A stretch of DNA of 64,000 nt from NCBI GenBank assembly GCA_017305635.1, contig JAFKKF010000015.1, forward strand, positions 1 through 64,000, in the 5' to 3' direction. Positions 27,454 to 36,144 of this stretch are shown piece after piece. Made by a program: the position numbers and the translations under genes. The number at the start of each line of letters is the position of its first letter. Positions within the stretch are counted from its first letter, which is position 1. The stretch comes from Hyphomicrobiales bacterium. Its GTDB lineage: Bacteria; Pseudomonadota; Alphaproteobacteria; Rhizobiales; Kaistiaceae. Under the pieces are notes generated by a model, which was not told where the DNA came from, searched no databases, and saw nothing but the letters and a program-made list of their open reading frames with translations.

Positions 27454-28404
27454 ATGCGTCTGGTCAAGGTCGCCGCGGCCCAGATGGGCCCGATCCAGAA
27501 GGCCGACGATCGGCAGACGGTCGTTGCGCGCATGGTCGAGCTGTTGCGGAAGGCGGCCGAGGCGGGTTGTGACCTCGTCGTCTATCCCGAACTAGCCCTG
27601 ACCACCTTCTTCCCGCGCTGGTACATGACCAGCGAGGATGAGGTGGATGCCTGGTTCGAGACCGAGATGCCGAACGAGGCCACGCGGCCGCTCTTCGAGC
27701 TGGCGGCGGCAAGCAGGATCGCGATCTCCTTCGGGTATGCCGAGCGTACTCCGGAAGGGCGGCACTTCAATACCGCCATCATGACCGACCGGGCAGGGCG
27801 GATCATTGGGCGCTATCGCAAGATCCATCTGCCCGGCCATCGCGAAGTCGATCCCGCCCGCCCGCATCAGCATCTCGAAAAGCGCTATTTCGAGCCGGGC
27901 GATCTCGGATTCCCCGTCTGGCGGAACCTCGATGGCATCCTCGGCATGTGCATCTGCAACGATCGGCGCTGGCCGGAGACCTATCGGGTGATGGGCCTGC
28001 AGGGCGTGGAGATGATCGTCCTCGGCTACAACACGCCGGCGACGAATTCGCATGCCGCCGATGAGCCGCCTGCGCGGCGTCTGTTCCACCATCGTCTCGT
28101 CATCCAGGCGGGCGCCTACCAGAACTCGACCTGGGTCGTGGCCGTCGCCAAGGCCGGGACGGAAGACGGACATCCGCTCTTCGGGGGCACGGCGATCGTT
28201 CATCCGAACGGCGAGATCGTTGCCGAAGCCCAGACGCTGGAGGACGAACTGGTCGTCCACGCCTGTGACCTCGACGCGACGAGATTCGGCAAGGCGACGA
28301 TCTTCGATTTCGCTGCCCACCGTCGCATCGAGCACTATGGCCTGATCACCAGCCGCACCGGCGCGATCCCCCCGGAACAGGCGGCACACGGCACGAAAGA
28401 ATAG
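27454..28404 (+). CDS. N-carbamoyl-D-amino acid hydrolase (D-carbamoylase type)
   Basis: 316-residue nitrilase-fold enzyme. The triad is E46 (VVYPELALTTFFPRW), K123 (RYRKIHLPG) and C168 (MCICNDRRWPETYRVMGL). The ICNDRRWPE context followed by VLGYNTPATNSHAADEP is diagnostic for D-carbamoylases, which turn N-carbamoyl-D-amino acids into D-amino acids, CO2 and ammonia. ATG 27454 has a GAGG eight bases upstream and was preferred over the GTG at 27406, which adds a low-quality leader. Confidence 0.9.
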   Translation: MRLVKVAAAQMGPIQKADDRQTVVARMVELLRKAAEAGCDLVVYPELALTTFFPRWYMTSEDEVDAWFETEMPNEATRPLFELAAASRIAISFGYAERTPEGRHFNTAIMTDRAGRIIGRYRKIHLPGHREVDPARPHQHLEKRYFEPGDLGFPVWRNLDGILGMCICNDRRWPETYRVMGLQGVEMIVLGYNTPATNSHAADEPPARRLFHHRLVIQAGAYQNSTWVVAVAKAGTEDGHPLFGGTAIVHPNGEIVAEAQTLEDELVVHACDLDATRFGKATIFDFAAHRRIEHYGLITSRTGAIPPEQAAHGTKE

Positions 28405-28415
28405 CGAGGACGGAT

Positions 28416-28931
28416 TTGGCGAGGATCGAGAAACCCGACCTGGACGCGGAGAGTCTGCGCGGCCTCATTTCCGATATCACCAAAGGCCGCGGATCGGTCA
28501 TCGATCTATACGCGATGCTTCTCCACTCGCCGCCTGTCGCCAGCGGCTGGCTCGAATACCTTTCGGCCATCCGCCGGAAGACCAGCATGGAAGACGCAAT
28601 CCGCGAACTCGTCATCATGCAGATCGCGGCGCTGAACGACTCCTCCTATGAAGCCGCCCAGCACCGGAAGCTGGCGCTCGATGCCGGGCTCAGCGAGGCG
28701 CAGCTTTCCGTGCTTCCGGAATGGCAGGGTTCGGACCGCTTCGACCGTCGCGAGCAGGCGGTTCTCGCCTATGCCGACGCCATGACCCGCCAGGTCCAGG
28801 TGCCTGACGCGGTCTTCGCAAACGTTGCCGCGCTGTTCGACACCCGGGCGCTGGTAGAGCTCACGGCGACGATCGCGGCCTACAACATGGTGTCGCGCTT
28901 CCTCGAGGCTCTCGAGATACGGTTTCCATAG
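28416..28931 (+). CDS. Carboxymuconolactone-decarboxylase/AhpD-like protein
   Basis: 171 residues starting at TTG 28416 with GAGGA just upstream. Helical CMD-fold protein: LLHSPPVASGWLEYLSAIRR, RELVIMQIAALNDSSYEAAQ, HRKLALDAGLSEAQL, and the REQAVLAYADAMTRQVQVPD repeat. The AhpD-type CxxC redox pair is absent, so it belongs to the non-cysteine branch whose function is generally unknown. It is the last gene of the module; the distance of 11 bases to the carbamoylase indicates co-transcription. Confidence 0.8.
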   Translation: MARIEKPDLDAESLRGLISDITKGRGSVIDLYAMLLHSPPVASGWLEYLSAIRRKTSMEDAIRELVIMQIAALNDSSYEAAQHRKLALDAGLSEAQLSVLPEWQGSDRFDRREQAVLAYADAMTRQVQVPDAVFANVAALFDTRALVELTATIAAYNMVSRFLEALEIRFP

Positions 28932-29508
28932 ACCTCTCGATGACGATGACGGGAAGGGTGCGGCCCCGTGGTTGGCCTCAGCGTCTTCCGATCAGTGACT
29001 TACTCCATTGGTGGTCTTGAAGCAGGAGCGGCCCGACGGGCTCCTTCGTCCAGCGCGACCAGAGGCTATGCTGACGGTGCCCGAGAACGATGAGATCTGC
29101 TCCGATCTCGCGAGCCGTTGTCGAAATGCGCTCCGCCGCTACGCCGGTCGAGGACTAAGTTCAGGCTCTGCTAGAACCGCTTCTAGTGCATTGGGAAGAG
29201 CAGGCGAAAGCGCGCTCGACGCTCTCCGCGTGAACGTCTTCTCGGCGACAGTTGCGGGGCCGCAGGCGCAACTGTGACCCCTTGGCCCGGCAACTGCGTA
29301 GCCCCAGGCAATACCCGCGACGGCGTCGGCACTGCGCAATCGGTCGCGATACGGTTTGCGGCATTCGGGAGCATGGATCGCGGCGGCGCACTGCTGTCAT
29401 TGCGATGATTATTCCCGCCATGCGCATTTTGTGCAGAAAACTGCGCGGGGCATGCAAGAGCCGGCACTTGCGATCGTGTATTTGTATCGCCTGCAGCAGC
29501 AGGCGACG
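28932..29508. other. Gap between the ureide and hydroxyquinol modules, containing a UspA remnant
   Basis: About 580 bases without an intact gene. The left part holds the universal-stress-protein remnant on the minus strand, listed separately. The right part (29150-29508) has no convincing ORF, though it must hold the promoter of the maleylacetate reductase. A small dyad GCAG-AAAA-CTGC near 29432-29443 is a possible operator. Confidence 0.45.
28978..29143 (-). pseudogene. C-terminal remnant of a universal stress protein (UspA fold)
   Basis: Read on the minus strand, the segment gives AAERISTTAREIGADLIVLG followed by HRQHSLWSRWTKEPVGPLLL and then QDHQWSKSLIGRR before a stop at 28978. The GADLIVLG-H-R motif, the RW-x-x-EPVG region and the spacing match the ATP-binding C-terminal half of UspA-family proteins. 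The upstream frame is closed by a stop near the Thr-Gly-Val-Ala start, and the N-terminal half is absent. Confidence 0.65.
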
Positions 29509-30573
29509 ATGGATTCTTTCGTCTATCAATCTCAGCCGCAGCGGATCATCTTTGGCACCGGTACCCTCGCCGCCACCGGCGAGGAGTTGAGTCGACTCGG
29601 CTGCAGACGCGCGCTGGTACTCTCGACGCCGCAGCAGGCGGCTGGCGCCGAGGCATTGGCGGGAGATCTCGGTGAGCGCTGCGCTGGCACCTTCGCCAAG
29701 GCAGCCATGCACACGCCGGTCGGCGTGACCGAAGAGGCGCTGGCGGTCGTCAGGGCGAAGAACGCCGATGCGGTGGTCTCGCTCGGCGGCGGCTCGACGA
29801 CAGGGTTGGGCAAGGCGATCGCGCTCCGGACCGACCTGCCGCAGATCGTCATCCCGACGACCTATGCCGGCTCCGAGGCGACTCCGATTCTCGGCGAAAC
29901 GGCAGCCGGAAGGAAGACGACGCAACGCACGCCGAAGGTACTGCCGGAGGTCGTGCTCTACGATGTCGAGCTGACCCTGACCCTGCCGGTGGCGCTGTCC
30001 GTGACGTCCGGCCTCAACGCCATCGCCCATGCGGTCGAGGCGCGCTACGCGCGCGAGCGCAATCCGCTGATCTCGCTCCTCGCGCTGGAGGCGGTGCGGG
30101 CACTCTCCTTCGGGCTCGAACGCATCGTCACAGCGCCGCGTGACCGCTTGGCGCGGAGCGACGCGCTCTATGGCGCCTGGGCGGCGGGCACCTGCCTCGG
30201 CTCGGTCGGCATGGCCCTGCACCATAAGATCTGCCACGTGCTCGGCGGGACGTTCGACCTGCCCCATGCCGAGACGCACGCGGTGATCCTGCCGCATGCC
30301 GCCGCCTACAACGATGCCGCGGCCGCCGAGCAACTGGCGCCGCTTGCCGCGATGCTCGGTGCGTCGACGGCAGGAGTCGGGCTTTATGATCTCAGCCGAA
30401 AGCTCGGCGCGCCGCAGACGCTCGCCGGGATCGGAATGAAGAGAGGCGACCTCGACAGGGCCGCGGATGAAATCGTTGCATCCCCTTACTGGAATCCGCG
30501 GCCGGTCGAAAGGGGCGCGATCCGGGAGCTTCTGGAGGATGCATTCGTTGGGAAGCGTCCAGAACCGGAATGA
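29509..30573 (+). CDS. Maleylacetate reductase (iron-containing alcohol dehydrogenase family)
   Basis: 354 residues. Family features are the opening PQRIIFGTGTLA, the NAD-binding SLGGGSTTGLGKAIAL, PTTYAGSEATPILGETAAGR, SGLNAIAHAVEARYARERNP and the metal-region histidines in LHHKICHVLGGTFDLPHAET. The lack of the canonical Fe-ADH H-x-x-x-H spacing and the PTTYAGSE motif point to maleylacetate reductase, which makes 3-oxoadipate from maleylacetate with NAD(P)H. Hydroxyquinol dioxygenase and phenol hydroxylase genes are nearby. The start is ATG 29509; the longer frame from 29356 looks non-coding. Confidence 0.9.
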   Translation: MDSFVYQSQPQRIIFGTGTLAATGEELSRLGCRRALVLSTPQQAAGAEALAGDLGERCAGTFAKAAMHTPVGVTEEALAVVRAKNADAVVSLGGGSTTGLGKAIALRTDLPQIVIPTTYAGSEATPILGETAAGRKTTQRTPKVLPEVVLYDVELTLTLPVALSVTSGLNAIAHAVEARYARERNPLISLLALEAVRALSFGLERIVTAPRDRLARSDALYGAWAAGTCLGSVGMALHHKICHVLGGTFDLPHAETHAVILPHAAAYNDAAAAEQLAPLAAMLGASTAGVGLYDLSRKLGAPQTLAGIGMKRGDLDRAADEIVASPYWNPRPVERGAIRELLEDAFVGKRPEPE

Positions 30574-30592
30574 CCTTCAGGGAGGAAGATTC

Positions 30593-31909
30593 ATGTCGAA
30601 AATTCGGAATGTCGAGACGATGACCCTATCCCGTCGCTCGCTGCTAAGGGGAGCCGCCGCCGGCGGAGCCGCCTTCGCCGTCGGCGGGGTGTTCGCGCCG
30701 TCCATCGGGCGGGCCGCCGGGCCGGTGAAGATCGGCTACGTCACGCCGCAATCGGGCCCGCTCGCCGCCTTCGGCGAGGCGGACAAGTTCGTCATCGATG
30801 CGGTCAGCAAGATCGCCGGCTCGGAGGTCCAGATCATTGCCAGGGACAGCCAGTCCGATTCCAACAAGGCGGCCGAGGCGGCGAAGTCGCTGATCGCCGA
30901 TGACGGCGTCAACATCATGGTCGTCGCCTCGACACCGGAAACAACCAACCCGGTCTCCTCGGTCTGCGAGGTGGAGCAGATCCCCTGCATCTCCACGGTG
31001 GCGCCCTGGCAGCCGTGGTACATTGGACGGCAGGGTAATCCGGGCGATCCCAAGAGCTGGAAGAATTTCGAGTACACCTATCACTACTTCTGGGGCCTCG
31101 AGGACATCGTCGCGGTCTATTCCTCGATGTGGAACCAGATCGAGACCAACAGAATAGTCGGCGGGCTCTTCCCCAATGACGGCGACGGCAATGCCTGGGG
31201 CGATCCGAACGTCGGCATCGCGCCGGGCCTCGCCAAGGCCGGCGGCTACAAGGTCATCGATCCGGGCCGCTACCACAACCTCAACGACGACTTCACCGCG
31301 CAGATCACGGCCTTCAAGAACGGCAATGCCGACATCGTGACCGGCGTCGTCATCCCGCCCGACTTCACCACGTTCTGGACGCAGGCCAACCAGCAGGGCT
31401 TCAGGCCGAAGGCGGTGACGGTGGCGAAGGCTCTCCTCTTCCCGTCCTCCGTCGAGGCGCTCGGTCCACTCGGCAACAACCTGTCGTCGGAAGTGTGGTG
31501 GACGCCGAACCACCCGTTCAAGTCGTCGCTCACCGGCGACACCTCCGCCCAGATGGCGGATGCCTTCACCAAGTTCTCTGGACGGCCATGGACGCAGCCA
31601 ATCGGCTTCGTCTACTCGCTCTTCGAGGTGGCGCTCGATGTGATCAAGCGCGCGGGCGACGCGAGCGATCCGGAGGCGCTGGTCAAGGCGGTCCAGGCGA
31701 CCGATCTCGACACCATCGTCGGCAAGGTACACTGGAGCGCCGATGGCCCGCTCGGTCCGATCGGGGCGAACGTCAGCAAGACCCCGCTCGTCGGCGGCCA
31801 GTGGCGGATCAGGGACGACAAGAAGAGCTTCGACCTTTTTATCGTCGACAACAGCAATGCCCCGGCAATTCCCGTGGCCGGCAAGCTGGAAGTGCTCACC
31901 TACGCCTGA
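30593..31909 (+). CDS. Branched-chain-amino-acid-type ABC substrate-binding protein, Tat-exported
   Basis: 438 residues. The N-terminus has a twin-arginine signal (TLSRRSLLRGAAAGGAAFAV), then the type I periplasmic binding fold beginning VKIGYVTPQSGPLAAFGEAD. A GGAGGA sits 7 bases before ATG 30593. It heads the LivGFHM-like genes that follow, inserted between the maleylacetate reductase and the hydroxyquinol dioxygenase. In comparable clusters such importers take up aromatic acids or phenols rather than amino acids; that role here is inference. Confidence 0.88.
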   Translation: MSKIRNVETMTLSRRSLLRGAAAGGAAFAVGGVFAPSIGRAAGPVKIGYVTPQSGPLAAFGEADKFVIDAVSKIAGSEVQIIARDSQSDSNKAAEAAKSLIADDGVNIMVVASTPETTNPVSSVCEVEQIPCISTVAPWQPWYIGRQGNPGDPKSWKNFEYTYHYFWGLEDIVAVYSSMWNQIETNRIVGGLFPNDGDGNAWGDPNVGIAPGLAKAGGYKVIDPGRYHNLNDDFTAQITAFKNGNADIVTGVVIPPDFTTFWTQANQQGFRPKAVTVAKALLFPSSVEALGPLGNNLSSEVWWTPNHPFKSSLTGDTSAQMADAFTKFSGRPWTQPIGFVYSLFEVALDVIKRAGDASDPEALVKAVQATDLDTIVGKVHWSADGPLGPIGANVSKTPLVGGQWRIRDDKKSFDLFIVDNSNAPAIPVAGKLEVLTYA

Positions 31910-31918
31910 GCCCCGTCG

Positions 31919-32641
31919 ATGCTGCTCGAGCTTGCCAGGATCAACAAGCGCTTCGGGGCGGTGGTCGTTGCCGATGAGGTCGACCTCGCCGTCGCCGACG
32001 GCGAGGCGCTCGGCATCATCGGAGCGAACGGCGCGGGCAAGACGAGCCTCTTCAATCTGGTCGCGGGAGTCCTGAAGCCAGACTCCGGTGTCGTTCGGCT
32101 CGACGGCCATGACATCACGGGCCTGACGGCGCGCGCCCGCTGCAAGGCCGGCATCGGGCGGACGTTCCAGGTGCCGCGGCCGTTCGAAAGTCTTTCGGTC
32201 TTCGAAAATCTTCTGGTCGCCGCGCAATTCGGAGGAGGGGACCACCGCGGCGAGGCGGATGAATGCGCCGAAGTGCTCCGCCACACGGGACTGCTCGGCA
32301 AGGCCAATGGGATCGCGGGGAAGCTCACGCTCCTCGACCGAAAGCGACTGGAGCTCGCCCGGGCGCTCGCGACCCGACCTCGGCTCCTCCTTCTCGACGA
32401 GATCGCTGGCGGGCTGACGGAAGCGGAATGCGGCGAGCTGGTTGCGCTGATCCGTGAGATTAACGGCGAGGGCGTGTCCATTATCTGGATCGAGCACATC
32501 GTTCATGCGCTCTTCTCGGTCGTGTCGCGGCTGGTCGTGCTGGAGTTCGGCAGGAAGATCGCCGAGGGCGTGCCGGCGGAGGTGATGGCGCGACCGGAAG
32601 TGCGGCGCTCCTATCTCGGCATCGAGGAGGAGGTCGCGTGA
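31919..32641 (+). CDS. Branched-chain-type ABC ATPase 1 (LivG family)
   Basis: 240 residues. Walker A is GANGAGKTSLFNLV, followed by the LivG-type IGRTFQVPRPFESLSVFENL Q-loop region, Walker B LLLLDEIAGGLT, and the H-loop IIWIEHIVHAL. The signature is degenerate: the expected LSxGQ/E is replaced by KLTLLDRKRLELARALA, which is common in LivG. Starts at ATG 31919 and overlaps the next gene by 4 bases. Confidence 0.9.
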   Translation: MLLELARINKRFGAVVVADEVDLAVADGEALGIIGANGAGKTSLFNLVAGVLKPDSGVVRLDGHDITGLTARARCKAGIGRTFQVPRPFESLSVFENLLVAAQFGGGDHRGEADECAEVLRHTGLLGKANGIAGKLTLLDRKRLELARALATRPRLLLLDEIAGGLTEAECGELVALIREINGEGVSIIWIEHIVHALFSVVSRLVVLEFGRKIAEGVPAEVMARPEVRRSYLGIEEEVA

Positions 32642-33345
32642 GCCTCCTCACTACCCATGGTCTTGAGGTCTTCTATGGCGACTTCCAGGCGCTGTTTGGC
32701 GTCGACGTGGCGGTCGAGGAAGGCGAGACGGTCGCCATCATCGGCGCCAACGGCGCGGGCAAGTCCTCGTTCATGAATGCGCTGTCGGGGCTGGCGCCGA
32801 CGCGACGCGACGCGATCCTTCTTGCCGGCGAGGCGGTCGGCGGGACGCCGGCCTACGACATGGTGAAGCTCGGCATCGCGCTGGTCCCCGAGGGGCGACG
32901 GCTGTTCCCTTCGCTGACCGTGGAGGAGAACCTCCTCATGGGGAGTTCCGGCCGTACGGTCGAGCGCGGCTGGACGCTGCCGGTGGTCTACGACTTCTTC
33001 CCGGTGCTGAGGGAGCGGCGGCGGCAATTGGCGCCGACGCTCTCCGGTGGGCAGCAGCAGCTGGTGGCGATAGGGCGGGCGCTGATGGCGAACCCGCGCA
33101 TCCTCTTGTGCGACGAAATCTCCCTCGGCCTGTCGCCGGCCATGGTGCAGACGGTCTATCAGGCGCTTGCGGCCATCAAGGCGCGTGGCACCACGATCCT
33201 GATCGTCGAGCAGGATCTGCGTGCCGCGCTCGCTGCCGCCGACCGCATCTACTGCTTCATGGAAGGGCGCGTCAGCCTCGCCGGGCGCCCCGCCGAGCTC
33301 AGCCGCGACGCCATCCAGGCCGCCTATTTCGGAACAGCGCGGTGA
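32638..33345 (+). CDS. Branched-chain-type ABC ATPase 2 (LivF family)
   Basis: 235 residues from GTG 32638, which overlaps the stop of the preceding ATPase. Walker A is GANGAGKSSFMNAL, then VPEGRRLFPSLTVEENLLMG (LivF hallmark), signature LSGGQQQLVAIGRALM, Walker B ILLCDEISLGLSP and H-loop LIVEQDLRAAL. It works as the second nucleotide-binding subunit of the same importer. Confidence 0.9.
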   Translation: MSLLTTHGLEVFYGDFQALFGVDVAVEEGETVAIIGANGAGKSSFMNALSGLAPTRRDAILLAGEAVGGTPAYDMVKLGIALVPEGRRLFPSLTVEENLLMGSSGRTVERGWTLPVVYDFFPVLRERRRQLAPTLSGGQQQLVAIGRALMANPRILLCDEISLGLSPAMVQTVYQALAAIKARGTTILIVEQDLRAALAAADRIYCFMEGRVSLAGRPAELSRDAIQAAYFGTAR

Positions 33346-34199
33346 GTCTGCTCAATCCGCTCATCCAGGGAGTGCTGCTGGGCGGCCTCTACGCCCTCTA
33401 CGCCGCCGGCCTTTCGCTGATCTTCGGCGTCATGCGACTCGTCAACCTTGCGCATGGCGATTTCATCGTGCTCGCCGCCTACCTGATGCTCGCTTGCGTC
33501 ACCGCACTGGCGCTGCCTGCCTGGGTGGCGCTGCTCATCGCCATGCCCTTCATGTTCGCCCTCGGCTGGGCTCTGCAGCGGTTGATCCTCAACCGGACCC
33601 TGAAGAACGACCTGCTCGTTCCGCTGCTCGTCACCTTCGGGCTGTCGATCATCATCCAGAACGGGCTGTTGCTCGCCTTCTCCGCCGACAGCCGGCGGCT
33701 GACGGTCGGCGAGCTCGAGATCGCGTCCTGGACCTTTGGCGACATTTCCATCGGCGTCGTGCCCCTGATCACCTTCATTGTCGCGGTGCTGGTCATTCTC
33801 GGACTGACGTTCCTGTTCTATCGGACCCGCCTCGGCCGGATCCTCCGTGCCACGGCCGACTCGACCGAGATCGTGCAGATCATGGGCATCGACCCGCGGC
33901 ATGTCTTCGCCATCGCCATGGGCCTCTCCTTCGTGGTCATCGCCGTCGCCGCCTTCTTCATGGGCGTGCGCGCCAATTTCGATCCAGCAGCCGGGCCGTC
34001 GCGGCTGCTCTACGCCTTCGAGGCGGTGGTGATCGGCGGCCTCGGCAGCTTCTGGGGCACCCTGATCGGGGGCACCATCCTCGGCGTGGCGCAGACCGTC
34101 GGCGCCGCCATCAACCCGGAATGGCAGCAGCTTGCCGGTCACGTCGTCTTCCTCGCCGTCATCCTCGCGCGGCCGCGCGGGCTGCTCGCCAGGGCCTGA
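33342..34199 (+). CDS. Branched-chain-type ABC permease 1 (LivH family)
   Basis: 285 residues starting at GTG 33342, overlapping the LivF-type stop. About eight helices. LivH hallmarks are LIQGVLLGGLYALYAAGLSL, FGVMRLVNLAHGDFIVLAAY, a central RTRLGRILRATADSTEIVQI loop (the ATPase-contact EAA-like motif) and the C-terminal VVIGGLGSFWGTLIGGTILG. The frame open since 33108 is a shadow of the ATPase. Confidence 0.9.
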   Translation: MSLLNPLIQGVLLGGLYALYAAGLSLIFGVMRLVNLAHGDFIVLAAYLMLACVTALALPAWVALLIAMPFMFALGWALQRLILNRTLKNDLLVPLLVTFGLSIIIQNGLLLAFSADSRRLTVGELEIASWTFGDISIGVVPLITFIVAVLVILGLTFLFYRTRLGRILRATADSTEIVQIMGIDPRHVFAIAMGLSFVVIAVAAFFMGVRANFDPAAGPSRLLYAFEAVVIGGLGSFWGTLIGGTILGVAQTVGAAINPEWQQLAGHVVFLAVILARPRGLLARA

Positions 34200-34200
34200 C

Positions 34201-35262
34201 ATGCGCTACGGCATCGCCATCAGCACCTGGAATTCGCGGCTCATCCTGATCGCCGCAGGCGTCGTCGTCATCTTGCTCGCCTTCGCGCCCGTCATCGCGC
34301 CGCGCTCCCTGATCCAGGACCTCATCCTGATCTTCGTCATGTGCGCGATCGCGCAATGCTGGAACCTGCTCGCCGGCTATGCCGGCCTGATCTCGGTTGG
34401 CCAGCAGGCCTTCGTCGGGCTCGGCGGCTACGGGCTCTTCGCGCTGATCATCCTCGCCGGCGTGGACCCGCTCCTTGCCGTCCTGCTCGCCGCGATTATC
34501 GGCACGCTCATCGCGATCCCGGTCGGCCTCCTCATGTTTCGCCTGCAGGGCGCTTATTTCGCGGTCGGCACCTGGGTCGTTGCGGAGGTCTTCCGGCTGC
34601 TGCTGGCGCAATGGAAGGCGCTTGGCGGAGGTACCGGCAATTCGCTGCCGCGCACGGCGACGACGGAGATGTTCGGCCTCTCCACGATCAATGCGCTTTT
34701 CGGGGTGAGGAACGCCGTCGGGCGCGAGATCGTCATCTACTGGGCGGCCCTGGCGCTCGCCGCGGCGGTGGTTGGCGCCTCCTACCTGCTCCTCCGTTCC
34801 CGCATCGGCCTCGCACTCAGCGCCGTGCGCGACGGCGAGACGGCTGCGGAGAGCGTCGGCGTCGACATCACGCGGACGAAGTTCGCCGTCTATGTCTTCG
34901 CGGCGTTCGGCGCCTCTCTCGCCGGTGCACTATATTTCCTCGACAGTGCCCGTATCTCGCCGGACAGCGCCTTCACCGTCCTCGACTGGACCGCCTATGT
35001 CATCTTCATCGTGGTGATCGGCGGGATCGGCACAATCGAGGGGCCGATCCTCGGCTCGATCATCTTCGTCGTCCTGCAATCGAGCCTGTCGGACTACGGG
35101 CCCTGGTACCTGATCCTCCTCGGCGTGCTCGGCATCGCCGTCATGCTGGTGGCGCCGCGCGGCCTCTGGGGGACGTTCAGCGATCTGACCGGCATCCATC
35201 TCCTGCCCACCCGCCGGCGGCTGGTGCCGCTCGGCGAAACGCCACCGACAAGGGAGGCATGA
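34201..35262 (+). CDS. Branched-chain-type ABC permease 2 (LivM family)
   Basis: 353 residues beginning MRYGIAISTWNSRL, one base after the previous stop. LivM features are CWNLLAGYAGLISVGQQAFV, MFRLQGAYFAVGTWVVAEVF, LRSRIGLALSAVRDGETAAE (EAA-like loop) and FIVVIGGIGTIEGPILGSII. The polar C-terminal tail is about 30 residues. Its last bases overlap the start of the dioxygenase gene, tying transport and catabolism into one transcript. Confidence 0.9.
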   Translation: MRYGIAISTWNSRLILIAAGVVVILLAFAPVIAPRSLIQDLILIFVMCAIAQCWNLLAGYAGLISVGQQAFVGLGGYGLFALIILAGVDPLLAVLLAAIIGTLIAIPVGLLMFRLQGAYFAVGTWVVAEVFRLLLAQWKALGGGTGNSLPRTATTEMFGLSTINALFGVRNAVGREIVIYWAALALAAAVVGASYLLLRSRIGLALSAVRDGETAAESVGVDITRTKFAVYVFAAFGASLAGALYFLDSARISPDSAFTVLDWTAYVIFIVVIGGIGTIEGPILGSIIFVVLQSSLSDYGPWYLILLGVLGIAVMLVAPRGLWGTFSDLTGIHLLPTRRRLVPLGETPPTREA

Positions 35263-36134
35263 AAATGTCCACGCGCGATTTCAACGAGCATTCGATCACC
35301 GATGCCGTCATCGGGCGCTTCGCCAGTACGCCCGACCTCCGGCTGAAGCAGATCCTCGACAGCCTCGTCCGCCACGCCCACGACTTCATCCGCGACGTCG
35401 AGCCAACCTACGACGAGTGGATGGCGGCGATCATGTTTCTTACTCGCACAGGCCAGATAAGCGACGACAAGCGCCAGGAATTTATTCTCCTCTCCGACAC
35501 GCTCGGCATCTCGATGCTGGTCGATGCGATCAACCACCGCCAGCCGGCAGGCGCTACCGAGACGACGGTGCTCGGGCCGTTCTACGTGCAGAACCCGCCG
35601 GTGAAGCCGCTCGGCGCGGACATTTCTGCCGGGCTCGAAGGCACGCCGCTCTACGTCTCGGGGCAGGTGACGGCGGCGGACGGCAGGCCGCTCGGCGGCG
35701 CCTGGGTCGACGTGTGGCAATCCGACAATGACGGCTTCTACGACGTACAGAAGGAGGGTGAAGACCCGGAGCTCCGCGCCCGCTTCATTGCCGACGAGAA
35801 CGGGCGCTTCGCGCTATGGACGCTGGTCCCGCGCTGGTATCCGATTCCGAATGATGGGCCGGTCGGTGAGATGCTTGCGGCAACTCGGCGCCACCCGAAC
35901 CGCCCCTCGCATATCCATTTCATGATCGGCCACGAGGGCTACGAGACGCTAGTGACGCATCTCTTCGTCGACGGCGATCCGTACCTCGACAGCGATGCGG
36001 TCTTCGGCGTCAAGCAATCGCTGATCGTCGATCTCGACGGGGGCAAGGGACCGGCGCCCGGCCGGCCGGAGCTGAAGAGCTGGAAGAAGCTGGATCACCG
36101 TTTCGGGCTGAAGCCCGCGGGCCGGCAGGGGTGA
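35259..36134 (+). CDS. Hydroxyquinol 1,2-dioxygenase (intradiol)
   Basis: 291 residues of the intradiol ring-cleavage family. The N-terminal helical dimerisation part (RLKQILDSLVRHAHDFIRDV, then EPTYDEWMAAIMFLTRTGQ) precedes the catalytic barrel: VLGPFYVQNPP, GAWVDVWQSDNDGFYDVQ (Tyr iron ligand), LVPRWYPIPNDGPVGEML (Tyr ligand) and HPNRPSHIHFMIGHEGYETL (two His ligands). It cleaves 1,2,4-trihydroxybenzene to maleylacetate, the substrate of the reductase at 29509. ATG 35259 with AGGGAGG immediately before it; ATG 35265 is an alternative. Confidence 0.9.
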   Translation: MKMSTRDFNEHSITDAVIGRFASTPDLRLKQILDSLVRHAHDFIRDVEPTYDEWMAAIMFLTRTGQISDDKRQEFILLSDTLGISMLVDAINHRQPAGATETTVLGPFYVQNPPVKPLGADISAGLEGTPLYVSGQVTAADGRPLGGAWVDVWQSDNDGFYDVQKEGEDPELRARFIADENGRFALWTLVPRWYPIPNDGPVGEMLAATRRHPNRPSHIHFMIGHEGYETLVTHLFVDGDPYLDSDAVFGVKQSLIVDLDGGKGPAPGRPELKSWKKLDHRFGLKPAGRQG

Positions 36135-36144
36135 GGAGCGTTTG

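Noticed and set aside
29139-29339. Minus-strand ORF joined upstream of the UspA remnant
   Set aside because: It is in a different frame from the UspA-like segment and I could not align it with the N-terminal half of the family.
30644-32506. 620-codon minus-strand ORF
   Set aside because: Antisense to the binding protein and LivG-type ATPase; no recognisable domain.
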